64,000 nt of DNA from Streptomyces achromogenes (GCF_030816715.1 NZ_JAUSYH010000001.1:434001-498000), one strand, 5' to 3'. Shown: positions 43,300 through 51,905, counted from the stretch's first letter. Program-made: numbers and translations. The notes: generated from the sequence alone by a model not told the origin.

Positions 43300-44817
43300 T
43301 CAACTCACGCCCGGAATCACGCAGTTCCGGACGCCGTTCAGCCACGCGTCGCCCTTCATGTAGATGTTGCTGACCCAGCCCTGGTACTCGGGCAGGTACG
43401 ACCAGGTGTCGTTGGTGTATCCCTCGGCCGTCACGCTCTCGGCGTGCTTCTGGCAGGAGACCGCCACGCCGGTGGGACCGGAGAGCCGGGTCACGACGCC
43501 CGCGCCGGCGGAGGGCGTGCTGCGGATCGTCACCCCGGTGCCCCAGGTGCTGTACGCGTGCGCTCCGACGGGGGTCGCGGTGCCCCTGCCGTCGCAGGCC
43601 GGGACACCGGCGAGCCAGGCGTCGCCCTTCAGGTAGATGTTGGTGATCCAGGCGCCGTACTGCGGCAGGTAGGACCACGCGTCGTTGGTGTAGCCCTCCG
43701 ACGTCACGCTCTGGGCATGCATCTGGCAGCTGACGGCGACCGAGGTGGGACCGGCCAGCCGGACGACCGTCGTCCCGTTGACGGTGGACGGCTGGGAGCG
43801 GAGCGCCACGTCCGTGCCCCACGTGCCGTACGCGCCGCCCTGGGTGGCGTTGCCTCCGCCGCCGGGGCCGATCTGCGCGTCGTAGTCGGACCCTGAACAG
43901 GTGGGCACCTCCGGCAGCCAGGCAGGGCCCCTGAGGAAGATGTTGCTGATCCAGCCGCCGCGGTTGGACAGGTACGTCCAGGCGTCGTTGGTGTAGCCCT
44001 CCGCCGTGACGCGCTCTCCGCGCTGCTGGCACTTGGCGTACACGATGTCCGGTCCGGACAACCGGGTCACCTGGCCGGCCGAACGGTTGGGGTGCTGGCG
44101 CACGGCGACGTCCGTGCCCCACGTCACCTGGAGCGTGCCGTCGTAGCCCGTGGGTTCCGTGAACGGGCTGCCCTGCGGCATCCGCGATACCCCGACCAGG
44201 CGGTTGTCGCTGATGCGGGAGTTGATGTCGATCACGCGGATCGGCAGCTGCGACTGGTAGGCCTCGACGACATAGCCGCCCCCGAGGTAGATCATCATGT
44301 GGGTGATGTCCTTCACCTGACCGCCGACCGCCGTGTACACCAGGTCGCCGGGCTTCATGTCGGACACGGCCGGCTTGCCTCCGCCGGCGCCGTGGACCTG
44401 CTGGTACTTCCGTCCCCCGTTGACATACATGTCCCAGGCCGTCCCGCCGCCGAGGATGTCGTACCCGGCAGCCCTGGACCAGGCCCAGCGCGCGAAGCCC
44501 GAGCAGTCGAACCCGCGGGTCTGGGGGTCGAGCGCGGTCTCCTCGAAGTGGCTCGGGCTGCTGAGGTCCCAGGTGCCGTAACTCTGGCCGGGGGCCGGTC
44601 CATGGCCTCCGCCCCATGTGTACACCGTCCGCGCGCGCCATTCCGCGCAGGCCGCGTCGATCGCGCGGTGGGCCTCGGGCGAGGCGATGCCCTGCACGGC
44701 GCACCAGTTCTGCTCCCCCGTGCCGGCCGCCTGTGCGGCGGTCGTCGGAAGCAGGGCCAGGAGGAGGGCGGTCACCATCAGGGCGACCAGCCCCGCTCCC
44801 CGGCGCAGTGTTCTCAT
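43300..44817 (-). CDS. Secreted NlpC/P60-like (C40) hydrolase with three SH3-like repeats
   Basis: A 505-residue secreted protein, probably a cell-wall endopeptidase. After a signal peptide (1-29), the catalytic domain carries GFDCSGFARWAW with the nucleophile Cys and DITHMMIYLGGG with the His. Three SH3-like repeats of about 85 residues follow, each with WGTDVA/WGTGVT-type starts and an ending of the type SYLPEYQGWVSNIYMKGDAW. They are closely alike, so recent duplication is likely. GAGAGGAG precedes the ATG at 44817. Its N-terminal half and SH3 module parallel the gene at 1552-2859. Confidence 0.88.
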   Translation of the reverse strand: MRTLRRGAGLVALMVTALLLALLPTTAAQAAGTGEQNWCAVQGIASPEAHRAIDAACAEWRARTVYTWGGGHGPAPGQSYGTWDLSSPSHFEETALDPQTRGFDCSGFARWAWSRAAGYDILGGGTAWDMYVNGGRKYQQVHGAGGGKPAVSDMKPGDLVYTAVGGQVKDITHMMIYLGGGYVVEAYQSQLPIRVIDINSRISDNRLVGVSRMPQGSPFTEPTGYDGTLQVTWGTDVAVRQHPNRSAGQVTRLSGPDIVYAKCQQRGERVTAEGYTNDAWTYLSNRGGWISNIFLRGPAWLPEVPTCSGSDYDAQIGPGGGGNATQGGAYGTWGTDVALRSQPSTVNGTTVVRLAGPTSVAVSCQMHAQSVTSEGYTNDAWSYLPQYGAWITNIYLKGDAWLAGVPACDGRGTATPVGAHAYSTWGTGVTIRSTPSAGAGVVTRLSGPTGVAVSCQKHAESVTAEGYTNDTWSYLPEYQGWVSNIYMKGDAWLNGVRNCVIPGVS

Positions 44818-44943
44818 CCGGTACTCCTCTCGCGGCCGTGCCACCTGGCGTGGCGCCGACATTCCGGACCGCGTTTCGATCACGCCCCCGTGTGGCTCAG
44901 GAGCAGAACTGGCCTCACCGTGGCCTGAATGGGCGGTCGCGAC

Positions 44944-44989
44944 CAGGGGTTTCCCGTTGCCTCTTGGCGCGGCGACCGGGAAACCCCTG
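44944..44989. promoter_or_regulatory. Inverted repeat upstream of secreted C40 hydrolase
   Basis: CAGGGGTTTCCCG (44944-44956) is the exact inverse of CGGGAAACCCCTG (44977-44989), with a 20-base loop holding TTGCC. It lies about 130 bases before the hydrolase start and also just after the gene at 45056, so it may be a terminator for that gene, a regulatory site, or both. The same GTTTCCCG and TCCCGTTGCC words occur at 1346-1389 and 46271-46321. Confidence 0.5.
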
Positions 44990-45055
44990 ATCCGTCCTGC
45001 TCCGGCCCCCTCCGGCCGTCCTTCCCGGTCGGCCCGGCCGCCCTTCTCCGGCTGG

Positions 45056-45568
45056 TCAGCCGCGCCAGATCTTGACGTACGTGACCGCGTCGTTGAGCGT
45101 GTCGCCGACGTAGGACACGGAGCGCCCGAAGGTGCCGTTGCCCCTCGGGCCGCTGAGGAAGGCCTTGGTGCATCCGCCGTCGACGAGGAGCGACGACAGG
45201 TGCGTGGACCACCAGCTGTTCGGGTTGAAGCTGTAGCCCGCCGCGTCGCACGGCCCGGCGTTGCCGTAGACCTTGGTGTACTGGCCGCCCCAGTCGGCGT
45301 GCTCGGCCCAGGTCATCAGCTCCGTCTGCGCCGCCGCCCGCGGTACGGCCGCCGCGGCCCGGGCGGAGGCGTCGGGACCGTTGAAGCACTGGTGCAGGCT
45401 GACGTGGGAGGTGCTCTCGCCGGGCTTCACCTCGTCGAGGACGAGCACGCAGTGGGCCGGCCCGGCGCCCTTGGCGGCGACCGGGGCCGAAGCGGCGACG
45501 GCGGGACTCGCCAGCGCCCCCACGAGGGCGGCCGTCGCGAGCGCGAGCACGGTGCGTGACTTGTTCAT
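45056..45568 (-). CDS. Secreted beta/gamma-crystallin-like protein
   Basis: A 170-residue secreted protein with signal peptide 1-26. The mature part contains AHCVLVLDEVKPGEST, HQCFNGPDA and then YTKVYGNAGPCDAAGYSF and NDAVTYVKIWRG. The second half resembles a Greek-key beta/gamma-crystallin or inhibitor I36-like fold, which often binds calcium or proteases, but the match is only by pattern. Four Cys could pair. The start at 45568 is the ATG giving a standard signal peptide, with GGAGAAGCC upstream. It is flanked by the C40 hydrolase and another secreted protein on the same strand. Confidence 0.7.
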   Translation of the reverse strand: MNKSRTVLALATAALVGALASPAVAASAPVAAKGAGPAHCVLVLDEVKPGESTSHVSLHQCFNGPDASARAAAAVPRAAAQTELMTWAEHADWGGQYTKVYGNAGPCDAAGYSFNPNSWWSTHLSSLLVDGGCTKAFLSGPRGNGTFGRSVSYVGDTLNDAVTYVKIWRG

Positions 45569-45668
45569 GGGCTTCTCCAAAGAGGTTTCGTCGTCACGGT
45601 CGTCGGACGGACGCCGTGCGGAGCCGTACGCGGGGTGCGGGCGGACGTTCGGGCGAACCGGCCCCGAC

Positions 45669-46166
45669 CTACCACCACGGGTCGGTGCAGTGGATGCCGG
45701 ACCGCGTCGAACCGCACGCGCGGAACTTCCAGTTGGCGTCCGAGCTGGTGCGCTGGGCCGCGCTCGTCTTGTTCTCGCCGCCCCGTGAGGTGAACGGCCC
45801 GCACTGGATCCAGGTCCGGCCACCGTCCCGGGTCCAGTCCAGCCACACCTGGTTGCCCGGCTGCACATCGCCCGCGATGAGCGCCCAACCGCGCTGGACA
45901 CCGCGGATGTTGCCGTACTGCACGCTGATGTTGATGCCCTCGCTCCACAACGTCACCTGGCGGGCGGCGGTGTCGTAGGCATTGTCGGAGATGTCGATGA
46001 ACCCGTTCTTGCCGCCCTCGCAGTCCGAGGCGGCGGCCTGCGCCGAGCCCGCGGGCCCGAGGAGCGTCATACCCCCGGCGAGCAGCGCCGCGGCGGCGGC
46101 CGTGGACAGGGCCCTGCCCCGGACGGACCGCCGCGCGGCGGACGAAACACGATTCCAACTGATCAC
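45669..46166 (-). CDS. Secreted protein related to C-terminal domain of the 1552-2859 hydrolase
   Basis: A 165-residue secreted protein with signal peptide 1-46. The mature part shares its layout with the last domain of the protein at 1552-2859. VWLDWTRDGGRTWIQCGP corresponds to IWVDRSNDGGDHWEPMLG, and WKFRACGSTRSGIHCTDPWW corresponds to MRACGTNGKGGSIVCTGWY. Both resemble the DUF2690 group. Four Cys are conserved in position. An inverted repeat of the same family as those before the C40 genes lies about 105 bases upstream. It is likely to act at the cell surface. Confidence 0.68.
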   Translation of the reverse strand: MISWNRVSSAARRSVRGRALSTAAAAALLAGGMTLLGPAGSAQAAASDCEGGKNGFIDISDNAYDTAARQVTLWSEGINISVQYGNIRGVQRGWALIAGDVQPGNQVWLDWTRDGGRTWIQCGPFTSRGGENKTSAAQRTSSDANWKFRACGSTRSGIHCTDPWW

Positions 46167-46270
46167 TGGCCCAGATCCCTACGTGAGTCCCGCTCCGGGG
46201 CCGACGCACCGTACGACGGCGCTCCCTGGAGATCGGCGATGCTCAGGTTGTCGTCGGGGGCCCGCGACGA

Positions 46271-46321
46271 CCAGGCGTTTCCCGGGGTTGTCCCGTTGCC
46301 CGTGCCGCGGGAAACGCCTGG
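46271..46321. promoter_or_regulatory. Inverted repeat upstream of secreted protein gene
   Basis: CCAGGCGTTTCCCG (46271-46284) is the exact inverse of CGGGAAACGCCTGG (46308-46321). The loop contains TCCCGTTGCCCGTGC (46291-46305), identical to bases 1363-1377 before the hydrolase at 1552. The site sits about 105 bases upstream of the minus-strand secreted gene at 45669-46166. Confidence 0.55.
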
Positions 46322-46566
46322 CCGCCCCGCACCACCACCCCTCTCCTTCGGACGACCGGCCGGCCCGGGGCTCCGGCCCGACGCTCCCCGTCACGCCGAG
46401 GGGCGGACGGGTGGCGGGGCGGTCGGGTGAGAGGGGCGGGGCGGTCGGATCGGGGACATGGCCATTTGGCCGAGGCGCCTGGTCGGGTCCGCGGGCGAGA
46501 GTGGAGGCTGTTCCTCCGCTCGATCGTTGTCGTTCACAGGTCCAGAACACGAACCGGGAGTACGAG

Positions 46567-46956
46567 ATGCAGCGCGGTTTCCTCCTCGGCGCCGTCGGCG
46601 GTGCGGTCGCCGTGGCCGCCGTGGCCGGCCTCGTCACCTGGCTCTGCGCCGCCAAGGATCTGCAGCACACCACGGTCGACCCCATCGCCCAGGATCTCTA
46701 CGTGCGGGTGGACGGCCATCTGGCGGTCGCCGACACCGTCCTCGAGGCGCGCATCCAGGGCTGGTACCACCCGCTCCCCTGGATCGGACGGGAGATCCAC
46801 GACGTCTCCTGCCCGTCCCACCTCAAGGCGGTTGCCGGTGCGGCCGAAACGTGCACGGCACGGTCCGGCGGCGAGCGGATCCCGATTCCCGTCCGGGTGA
46901 TCGACGTCGGAGGAGACCCCGTCAAGCCGCGGGTCACCTGGAAGTTCTACCGCTGA
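46567..46956 (+). CDS. DUF4333-like membrane-anchored protein
   Basis: A 129-residue protein with one N-terminal membrane segment (FLLGAVGGAVAVAAVAGLVTWL) and an external domain. The block DVSCPSHLKAVAGAAETCTARSGGERIPIPVRV matches the C-P-x-x-L/D-x-x-x-G-x-x-x-x-C pattern of DUF4333, with the two Cys likely to bond. A lipobox is not present. GGGAGTACGAG precedes the ATG at 46567. It lies convergent with the MarR gene and is not coupled to any neighbour; its role is unknown. Confidence 0.72.
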   Translation: MQRGFLLGAVGGAVAVAAVAGLVTWLCAAKDLQHTTVDPIAQDLYVRVDGHLAVADTVLEARIQGWYHPLPWIGREIHDVSCPSHLKAVAGAAETCTARSGGERIPIPVRVIDVGGDPVKPRVTWKFYR

Positions 46957-46983
46957 CCACCGTGGCGACCGGTCCCGCACCCC

Positions 46984-47466
46984 TCAGTCGTCGCGCAGCG
47001 CCTTGTGGATCTCACCGAGCGAGCCGGTCAGTCGCCGGTAGTCGCCCGGAGGAACCGGCGTGACGAAGTACCGCTCGACGACCTGCGCGTGCACCTCTGC
47101 CGCCCGCAGGAAGACGGAGCGACCGTGGCCGGTGACCTCGACCAGCACACTCCGGCGGTCCTCGGGTGACGGCACGCGGCGGGCGACGGCGGCCTCTTCC
47201 ATGCGGTCGATCAGACGCGTGACGCCGCTGCTGGTCAGGGTGAGGTCGTCGGCGAGCACGCGTTGGGTGACCTCTTCGTCCGGCCGGCGGCAGAGCCTGA
47301 TGAGGACCTCGAACATGGTGTGGCTGATCCCGCACTCCCGCCGCAGGGCGCTGTCGATCCGCTGTTCCAGCCGGGTGGCGGCCTTGATCAGCAGCCCGAA
47401 GTCCTGCACGAGCGAGCTGTTGGCGGCGCGGGCGGCTTCGTCGCCCGGCCGGTCGGCCGCATCCAC
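46984..47466 (-). CDS. MarR family transcriptional regulator
   Basis: A 160-residue regulator with the MarR winged helix: HTMFEVLIRLCRRPDEEVTQRVLADDLTLTSSGVTRLIDRMEEAAVARRVPSPEDRRSVLVEVT, where the D-R-R-S beta wing is typical. The GTG at 47466 is selected for GGAGAGGA about 9 bases upstream, giving VDAADRPGD; a TTG at 47505 is in frame. It is divergent from a PLP decarboxylase with a tandem operator between the genes, so it probably represses both and responds to a ligand related to that pathway. Confidence 0.9.
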   Translation of the reverse strand: MDAADRPGDEAARAANSSLVQDFGLLIKAATRLEQRIDSALRRECGISHTMFEVLIRLCRRPDEEVTQRVLADDLTLTSSGVTRLIDRMEEAAVARRVPSPEDRRSVLVEVTGHGRSVFLRAAEVHAQVVERYFVTPVPPGDYRRLTGSLGEIHKALRDD

Positions 47467-47551
47467 GTGTCGACGTCCTCTCCTGCCGAAGACCCCTCCT
47501 GACAAGGGTCCCTCACTCCCCGACTTTACTGCCCGCTCACCTACCGATGTC

Positions 47552-47588
47552 TCAATTGCTGAGCAGTCAATTGCTGAGCAGTCAGCAA
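47552..47588. promoter_or_regulatory. Tandem operator between MarR and decarboxylase genes
   Basis: TCAATTGCTGAGCAG occurs twice without a gap (47552-47566, 47567-47581). TTGCTGA (47571-47577) and TCAGCAA (47582-47588) are exact inverses around GCAG; the first copy forms the outer part of the same symmetry. The site lies 55 bases upstream of the decarboxylase ATG and 86 bases from the MarR start, as expected for MarR autoregulation. Confidence 0.65.
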
Positions 47589-47642
47589 AACCCTACGATG
47601 TGGCCCACCACCTCGCAGCATCAGGAGAAAGGGGACACGTCC

Positions 47643-49010
47643 ATGGACCTGCAGCACTGGCTCGGCCGGGCGGACCACGCCATACAGGAGTGGGCCGACA
47701 CCTACAGCCCGTACGCGCCGCACCCTTCCCTGCACGTCGACGACGAGCGTTTCGCCTCCGCCTTCGAGGCGCTCACCGGCCGGCTGACGAAGGACAACTA
47801 CCCCTTCTTCCACCCGCACTACGCGGGCCAGATGCTCAAGCCCCCGCACCCCGCCGCGGTGGTCGGCCACCTCACCGCCATGCTGATCAACCCCAACAAC
47901 CACGCCCTGGACGGCGGCCCGGCCACCGCGGCGATGGAGCGCGAGGCCGTCGCACAGCTCGCCGCCATGTTCGGCTACGACACCCACCTGGGCCACCTCA
48001 CCACCAGCGGCACGATCGCCAACCTCGAGGCCCTCTTCGTCGCCCGGGAGCTCCACCCCGGCCGCGGAGTCGCCTACAGCGCCGAAGCCCACTACACCCA
48101 CGGCCGCATGTGCCACGTCCTCGGAATGAAGGGCCACCCGGTCCCCACCGACGAGGAGGGCCGTATGGACCTCGACGCCCTGGAGGACGTCCTGCGCAGC
48201 GGAGACGTCGGCACCGTCGTCCTCACCGCGGGGACCACCGGCCTCGGCGCCGTCGACCCGATCCACCGGGCGCTCGCCCTGAGAGACCGCTACGGCGTGC
48301 GGCTCCACGTCGACGCCGCCTACGGGGGCTTCTTCACCCTGCTCGCCGGCGCCGACGGCCCCGAGGGGCTCGCGCCGGAGCCCTGGCGGGCGATCTCCCG
48401 GTGCGACTCGATCGTCGTCGACCCGCACAAGCACGGACTCCAGCCCTACGGCTGCGGGGCCGTCCTCTTCCGCGACCCCGAGGTGGGGCGCTTCTACCTG
48501 CACGACTCGCCCTACACCTACTTCACCTCCACCGAGCTCCACCTCGGCGAGATCAGCCTGGAGTGCTCGCGGGCGGGCGCCTCGGCCGCCGCGCTGTGGC
48601 TCACCTTCCGCCTCATCCCGCCCACCCCCGCAGGTCTCGGGCGCGTGCTGGCAGCCGGCCGCCGGGCCGCACTGCGGTGGGCCGACCTCATCTCGCGGTC
48701 CGACGTGCTGAAGCTGTACCAGCGGCCCGAGCTGGACATCGTCGGGTACTTCCCGGCCGTGGAACCCGCCGCCCTGTCCGCCGTCGACGCCGCGTCCGCG
48801 CGGGTACTCACGGACGGGATGAGCGACCGCGATCCGGTGTTCCTGAGCACCCTCAAAGCCGGCCGTGAGGCGTTCGCGGTCCGCCACCCCGAGATCACCG
48901 CGGACGTCGAGGGCGCGCGCATTCTGCGCAGTGTCCTGATGAAGCCGGAATCAGAGCACCATGTCGAACGTCTCCACGACCGGGTGGAACAGCTCGCACG
49001 GCCGCGCTGA
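47643..49010 (+). CDS. PLP-dependent group II amino acid decarboxylase
   Basis: A 455-residue pyridoxal-phosphate enzyme of the group II decarboxylase fold, related to aromatic-L-amino-acid, tyrosine or diaminobutyrate decarboxylases. It shows LTTSGTIANLEALF (PLP phosphate binding), LHVDAAYGGFF (Asp that contacts the pyridine N) and VVDPHKHGLQPYGCG with the Schiff-base Lys263. It should release CO2 from an L-amino acid to give an amine. The substrate is not clear from sequence. The ATG at 47643 is the start that follows AGGAGAAAGGGGAC. It is divergent from the MarR regulator. Confidence 0.9.
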   Translation: MDLQHWLGRADHAIQEWADTYSPYAPHPSLHVDDERFASAFEALTGRLTKDNYPFFHPHYAGQMLKPPHPAAVVGHLTAMLINPNNHALDGGPATAAMEREAVAQLAAMFGYDTHLGHLTTSGTIANLEALFVARELHPGRGVAYSAEAHYTHGRMCHVLGMKGHPVPTDEEGRMDLDALEDVLRSGDVGTVVLTAGTTGLGAVDPIHRALALRDRYGVRLHVDAAYGGFFTLLAGADGPEGLAPEPWRAISRCDSIVVDPHKHGLQPYGCGAVLFRDPEVGRFYLHDSPYTYFTSTELHLGEISLECSRAGASAAALWLTFRLIPPTPAGLGRVLAAGRRAALRWADLISRSDVLKLYQRPELDIVGYFPAVEPAALSAVDAASARVLTDGMSDRDPVFLSTLKAGREAFAVRHPEITADVEGARILRSVLMKPESEHHVERLHDRVEQLARPR

Positions 49011-49195
49011 CCGAAGCGTGCGAGCGCTACGGGTCCGGTTGCCGCCGCTACCCGCCGGCCGACGCCGCCCGGCACCGCTACGCCGACGGACGCTCCCCCG
49101 CCCTGGAGCCGTGCGCCCGCTCGACGACGGGCAGGGTCTGCGCGGGCGCGCGCAGCGCACGTCGCAGACCCTGGCTCAGGGGGCTTCGACCGAAC

Positions 49196-49873
49196 TCAGC
49201 CGGATCCAGGCTGTGGTCGCGCCTCGTCCGCGACCTGCCTGCCCGACTCCCGCGCCTGGTCCGTCACCTGCGCTGCCTGGTCGCGGGCCTCGTCCTGGGT
49301 GATGCGGGCAGCCTCCGCAGCGGTGTCCTTCACCTGTTGCGCCGCACCCTGTGCGGCCTCCCTGGCTCCCTCCTTCAGGTGCTGCGCGGATTCGAGGGCT
49401 GCCTCCTTGACCGGCTCCAGCGCCTCGCCGCCACGCGACATGAGGTCGGCGGCCTTCTCCTGCTCCACCTCGGACGCGGGCAGCAGCGAGGACGCCAACA
49501 GGCCCGCACCGAAGGCGATCAGACCGGCGGCCATGGGGTTGCCCTGCGTCCCGCGCATCGCCTGATCGGGCGCCTGCCGAAGCGCCTCGCCCGCCTGGTC
49601 GGCCATGTCGCGGGCCGTGCCGGCCGCCTGCTCGGTGCCTTCCTGCACGGAACCGGCCGTCGTCCGCGCGGTGTCCTTGACTCCCTGTGCGGTGTACGAC
49701 GCCGTTCCCATGACGCGCTCACGCATCCCCGAGACAGCACCACGCATCCGCCGGGTGCGACGACGGACCACTCTCCGGGGGCTGGCCCGGTTCGCGAGCC
49801 GGTCGACGTCCGCGGACAGCCGGCCCCGAGTGGCATCGATCTCGGCCCTCATCCGGTCGGGTGACGTGCCCAT
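49196..49873 (-). CDS. DUF3618 family protein with coiled-coil
   Basis: A 225-residue protein. MRAEIDATRGRLSADVDRLANRASPRRVVRRR matches the N-terminal DUF3618 domain. A long helical, Ala/Gln/Glu-rich part follows (ARTTAGSVQEGTEQAAGTARDMADQAGEAL), then one membrane-like segment (PMAAGLIAFGAGLLASSLLPAS), and more coiled coil. Such proteins are often stress-induced and membrane-associated. The start overlaps the end of the upstream holin-like gene by 25 bases. It is the last gene of a three-gene operon. Confidence 0.82.
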   Translation of the reverse strand: MGTSPDRMRAEIDATRGRLSADVDRLANRASPRRVVRRRTRRMRGAVSGMRERVMGTASYTAQGVKDTARTTAGSVQEGTEQAAGTARDMADQAGEALRQAPDQAMRGTQGNPMAAGLIAFGAGLLASSLLPASEVEQEKAADLMSRGGEALEPVKEAALESAQHLKEGAREAAQGAAQQVKDTAAEAARITQDEARDQAAQVTDQARESGRQVADEARPQPGSG

Positions 49874-50265
49874 TGCGCATTCTCCTTCATGGTCTCGACT
49901 GTCTGTTCCGGTTTGGGTGCGACCGTGCGCATGCCCGTCCTGCCGCGCTGATACAGGACGGCCGCGATCACCGCCCACACGGCGGCGACGATCAGGGCGG
50001 CCCAGCCCGTGTCGATCACGTTGGCCAGGCCGAACACGGCGGCCAGCGACAGGAACAGGAGAACCATGTAGCCGGCGAACCCGGCGCCGCCGAACATGCC
50101 GGCCGCCTTGCCCGCCTTGGTCGCCTCCTGCTTGACCTCGACCTTCGCCAGTTCGACCTCCTGTCGGAACAGGGTCTGGAGGTCCGACGTCACCACCGAG
50201 AGCAGCTCACCCATCGAGCCCTCGTCGGTCTGCGGCGCCACCGAGCGGTACGGGACGGAGGTCAT
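49849..50265 (-). CDS. Phage-holin-like (PF07332) membrane protein
   Basis: A 138-residue protein with two adjacent membrane segments, GFAGYMVLLFLSLAAVFGLANVI and WAALIVAAVWAVIAAVL, preceded by SDLQTLFRQEVELAKVEVKQEATKAGKAAGMFGGA. This is the PF07332 layout, sometimes annotated as putative holin superfamily III or DUF1469. It is chromosomal and not part of a prophage here. It lies 3 bases downstream of one stress-type gene and overlaps the DUF3618 gene, so the three are translated together. Confidence 0.85.
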   Translation of the reverse strand: MTSVPYRSVAPQTDEGSMGELLSVVTSDLQTLFRQEVELAKVEVKQEATKAGKAAGMFGGAGFAGYMVLLFLSLAAVFGLANVIDTGWAALIVAAVWAVIAAVLYQRGRTGMRTVAPKPEQTVETMKENAQWARHPTG

Positions 50266-50268
50266 CGC

Positions 50269-50973
50269 TCACACCCCCCGGCCCGGCCGGTCCGGCGCCT
50301 CACCCGGTGCCACGCCGACGGACGGCGGGAACCGTGGGGGAGCCGGCTGCACCGCGGACGCCTGCTCCCGCATGGCGCCCGGCGAAGCAGCGGACGAAAG
50401 CGCGGCCGTTCCCCGGTCACCCAGCGCCGCCCGGTCCGGGGCTTCGCCGTTCCGCTGCCTTTCCGCCCCGTTGGACCGGTCGGCCTTGGCCGCCACCTTC
50501 ACCAGTCGTCCGACGGCGAATCCCGCCAGCAGCGCGCCGCCGAGAAAGGCCGCGGGCCGGCGGCGGGCGAAGTCCTGCACATCACCGAGGACGCCGTCGA
50601 CTCCCTGCTTCTCCAGATAGTCGGCCGCCCGATGCCCACCGTCGGCGGCCTGCGCCGCGAGACTTCGGGCAGGCGAGTCGCCCTGCGCGTTGTCGGCCAG
50701 TCCCGCGAGGTCGTCCGCCCATTGGTGCAGCGTCCCGGCGGCCCGCCTGGTCTGCCCCTCGGCCTCGTCCATCGCGCGGCTGCGCAGATCGTCGACGACT
50801 GTGCCGACCTGCTGCCGCGCCTCCCCGGCCACAGCCCTGGCCTGCTCCCTGGCCGTATCCGCCACCTGTCCGGCGGCCTGCTGAGCCTGTCCGGCCGTGG
50901 CCGAGGCCTCCGCCCTGGCCGTCTCACCGGTCTGCTGCAACCGCGTGGTATCGCCCTGCGCTGCCTCACTCAT
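50269..50973 (-). CDS. Coiled-coil, LEA-like membrane-associated protein
   Basis: A 234-residue protein rich in Ala, Gln and charged residues in its first 90 residues (TGETARAEASATAGQAQQAAGQVAD), similar to LEA-type helices. One membrane segment follows (FLGGALLAGFAVGRLVKVAAKADR) after GVLGDVQDFARRRP, with a Pro-rich tail. The ATG at 50973 is preceded by GAGGAGTGGCTG. It is the first gene of the operon with the PF07332 and DUF3618 proteins. The set probably maintains the envelope under desiccation or osmotic stress; that role is inferred. Confidence 0.78.
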   Translation of the reverse strand: MSEAAQGDTTRLQQTGETARAEASATAGQAQQAAGQVADTAREQARAVAGEARQQVGTVVDDLRSRAMDEAEGQTRRAAGTLHQWADDLAGLADNAQGDSPARSLAAQAADGGHRAADYLEKQGVDGVLGDVQDFARRRPAAFLGGALLAGFAVGRLVKVAAKADRSNGAERQRNGEAPDRAALGDRGTAALSSAASPGAMREQASAVQPAPPRFPPSVGVAPGEAPDRPGRGV

Positions 50974-51136
50974 CAGCCACTCCTCCTCGCATGTCCCAAC
51001 GGGTATTTGCCGTATATGCACACGAGTGTCTGTTTTGCACCTATGTACACCTCTGGAAGGCGAGAATTGTGGAGGCCGGGATTCCGGGACGTCGCCAAGC
51101 GGGCGTCAGGACGTGGGGATCGGCGTCGCCTGCCGT

Positions 51137-51194
<58 letters not shown>

Positions 51195-51251
51195 AGGAAG
51201 GGGATGCGTCGGCGAGGTCCGCTCCGCACTCGGCGCGCAGGGCGGCGGTCG

Positions 51252-51731
51252 TCACGACGGGCGGCGGCCCGCGGCGTCATCGCCGGGCGGGTCCGCGAGG
51301 ACGATGCGGGCGATGACGCGTTTGCCGTCCGGCTGCCGCTCGACGACGAGCTCATGGGCGACGGCCTGGACGATCTCCAGGCCGTGCCGGCCGATCCGGC
51401 CGGGGTCGGCGGCCTCCACCGTCGGCACGGTGCGATCGCTGTCCCGGACCGCGACCTCCACCATGGCTCCGGTGACGCGCAGCCGCATCAGGGCCGGTCC
51501 CGGCGCGTACTTGCGGACGTTGGTGACCAGCTCGCTGACCACCAACTGGGTCAGGTCCATCGCGCGCGAGGAGACGTCCACACCGCGTTCGTCACGGGCC
51601 CGCTTCAGGAAGTCGGCGGCGTCCCGACGGGCCTGCGCGATGCACCCGTCACCTCCTGACAGGGCGTACCCCGCCTCGATCAGGTCAGTGCCGGGCCCCG
51701 TGCCGCCCTCGTCGTCGGATCGCGTTTCCAC
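51252..51731 (-). CDS. RsbW-like anti-sigma serine kinase / ATP-binding protein
   Basis: A 159-residue protein of the HATPase_c_2 type. LTQLVVSELVTNVRKYAPGP is the N box with the conserved Glu and Asn; VAVRDSDRTVP is the G1 box with the Asp; and PGRIGRHGLEIVQAVAHE is the G2 box. Members bind or phosphorylate anti-anti-sigma factors. The divergent STAS gene is a plausible partner. The ATG at 51731 begins METRSDDEGG; an Asp-rich N-terminus precedes the fold. Confidence 0.85.
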   Translation of the reverse strand: METRSDDEGGTGPGTDLIEAGYALSGGDGCIAQARRDAADFLKRARDERGVDVSSRAMDLTQLVVSELVTNVRKYAPGPALMRLRVTGAMVEVAVRDSDRTVPTVEAADPGRIGRHGLEIVQAVAHELVVERQPDGKRVIARIVLADPPGDDAAGRRPS

Positions 51732-51905
51732 CAGGCATCGTCCTTCTGCTCCCCACTCACGGGTGTGCGTGTACCCGCCACGTTGTCATGCATGTAGCGG
51801 GCCGTGTTCTTCGGCACAGCCGGTCGGGAGCGTTCGGCTGGGACCGTGCGGCAGAATTGCTCTCACAGACGCTGCCCCGGCAGCCTAGGTGCGATTGAGG
51901 AAACG

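Noticed and set aside
49849..50265. Prophage holin
   Set aside because: The PF07332 protein sits in an operon of stress-type proteins without any phage genes.
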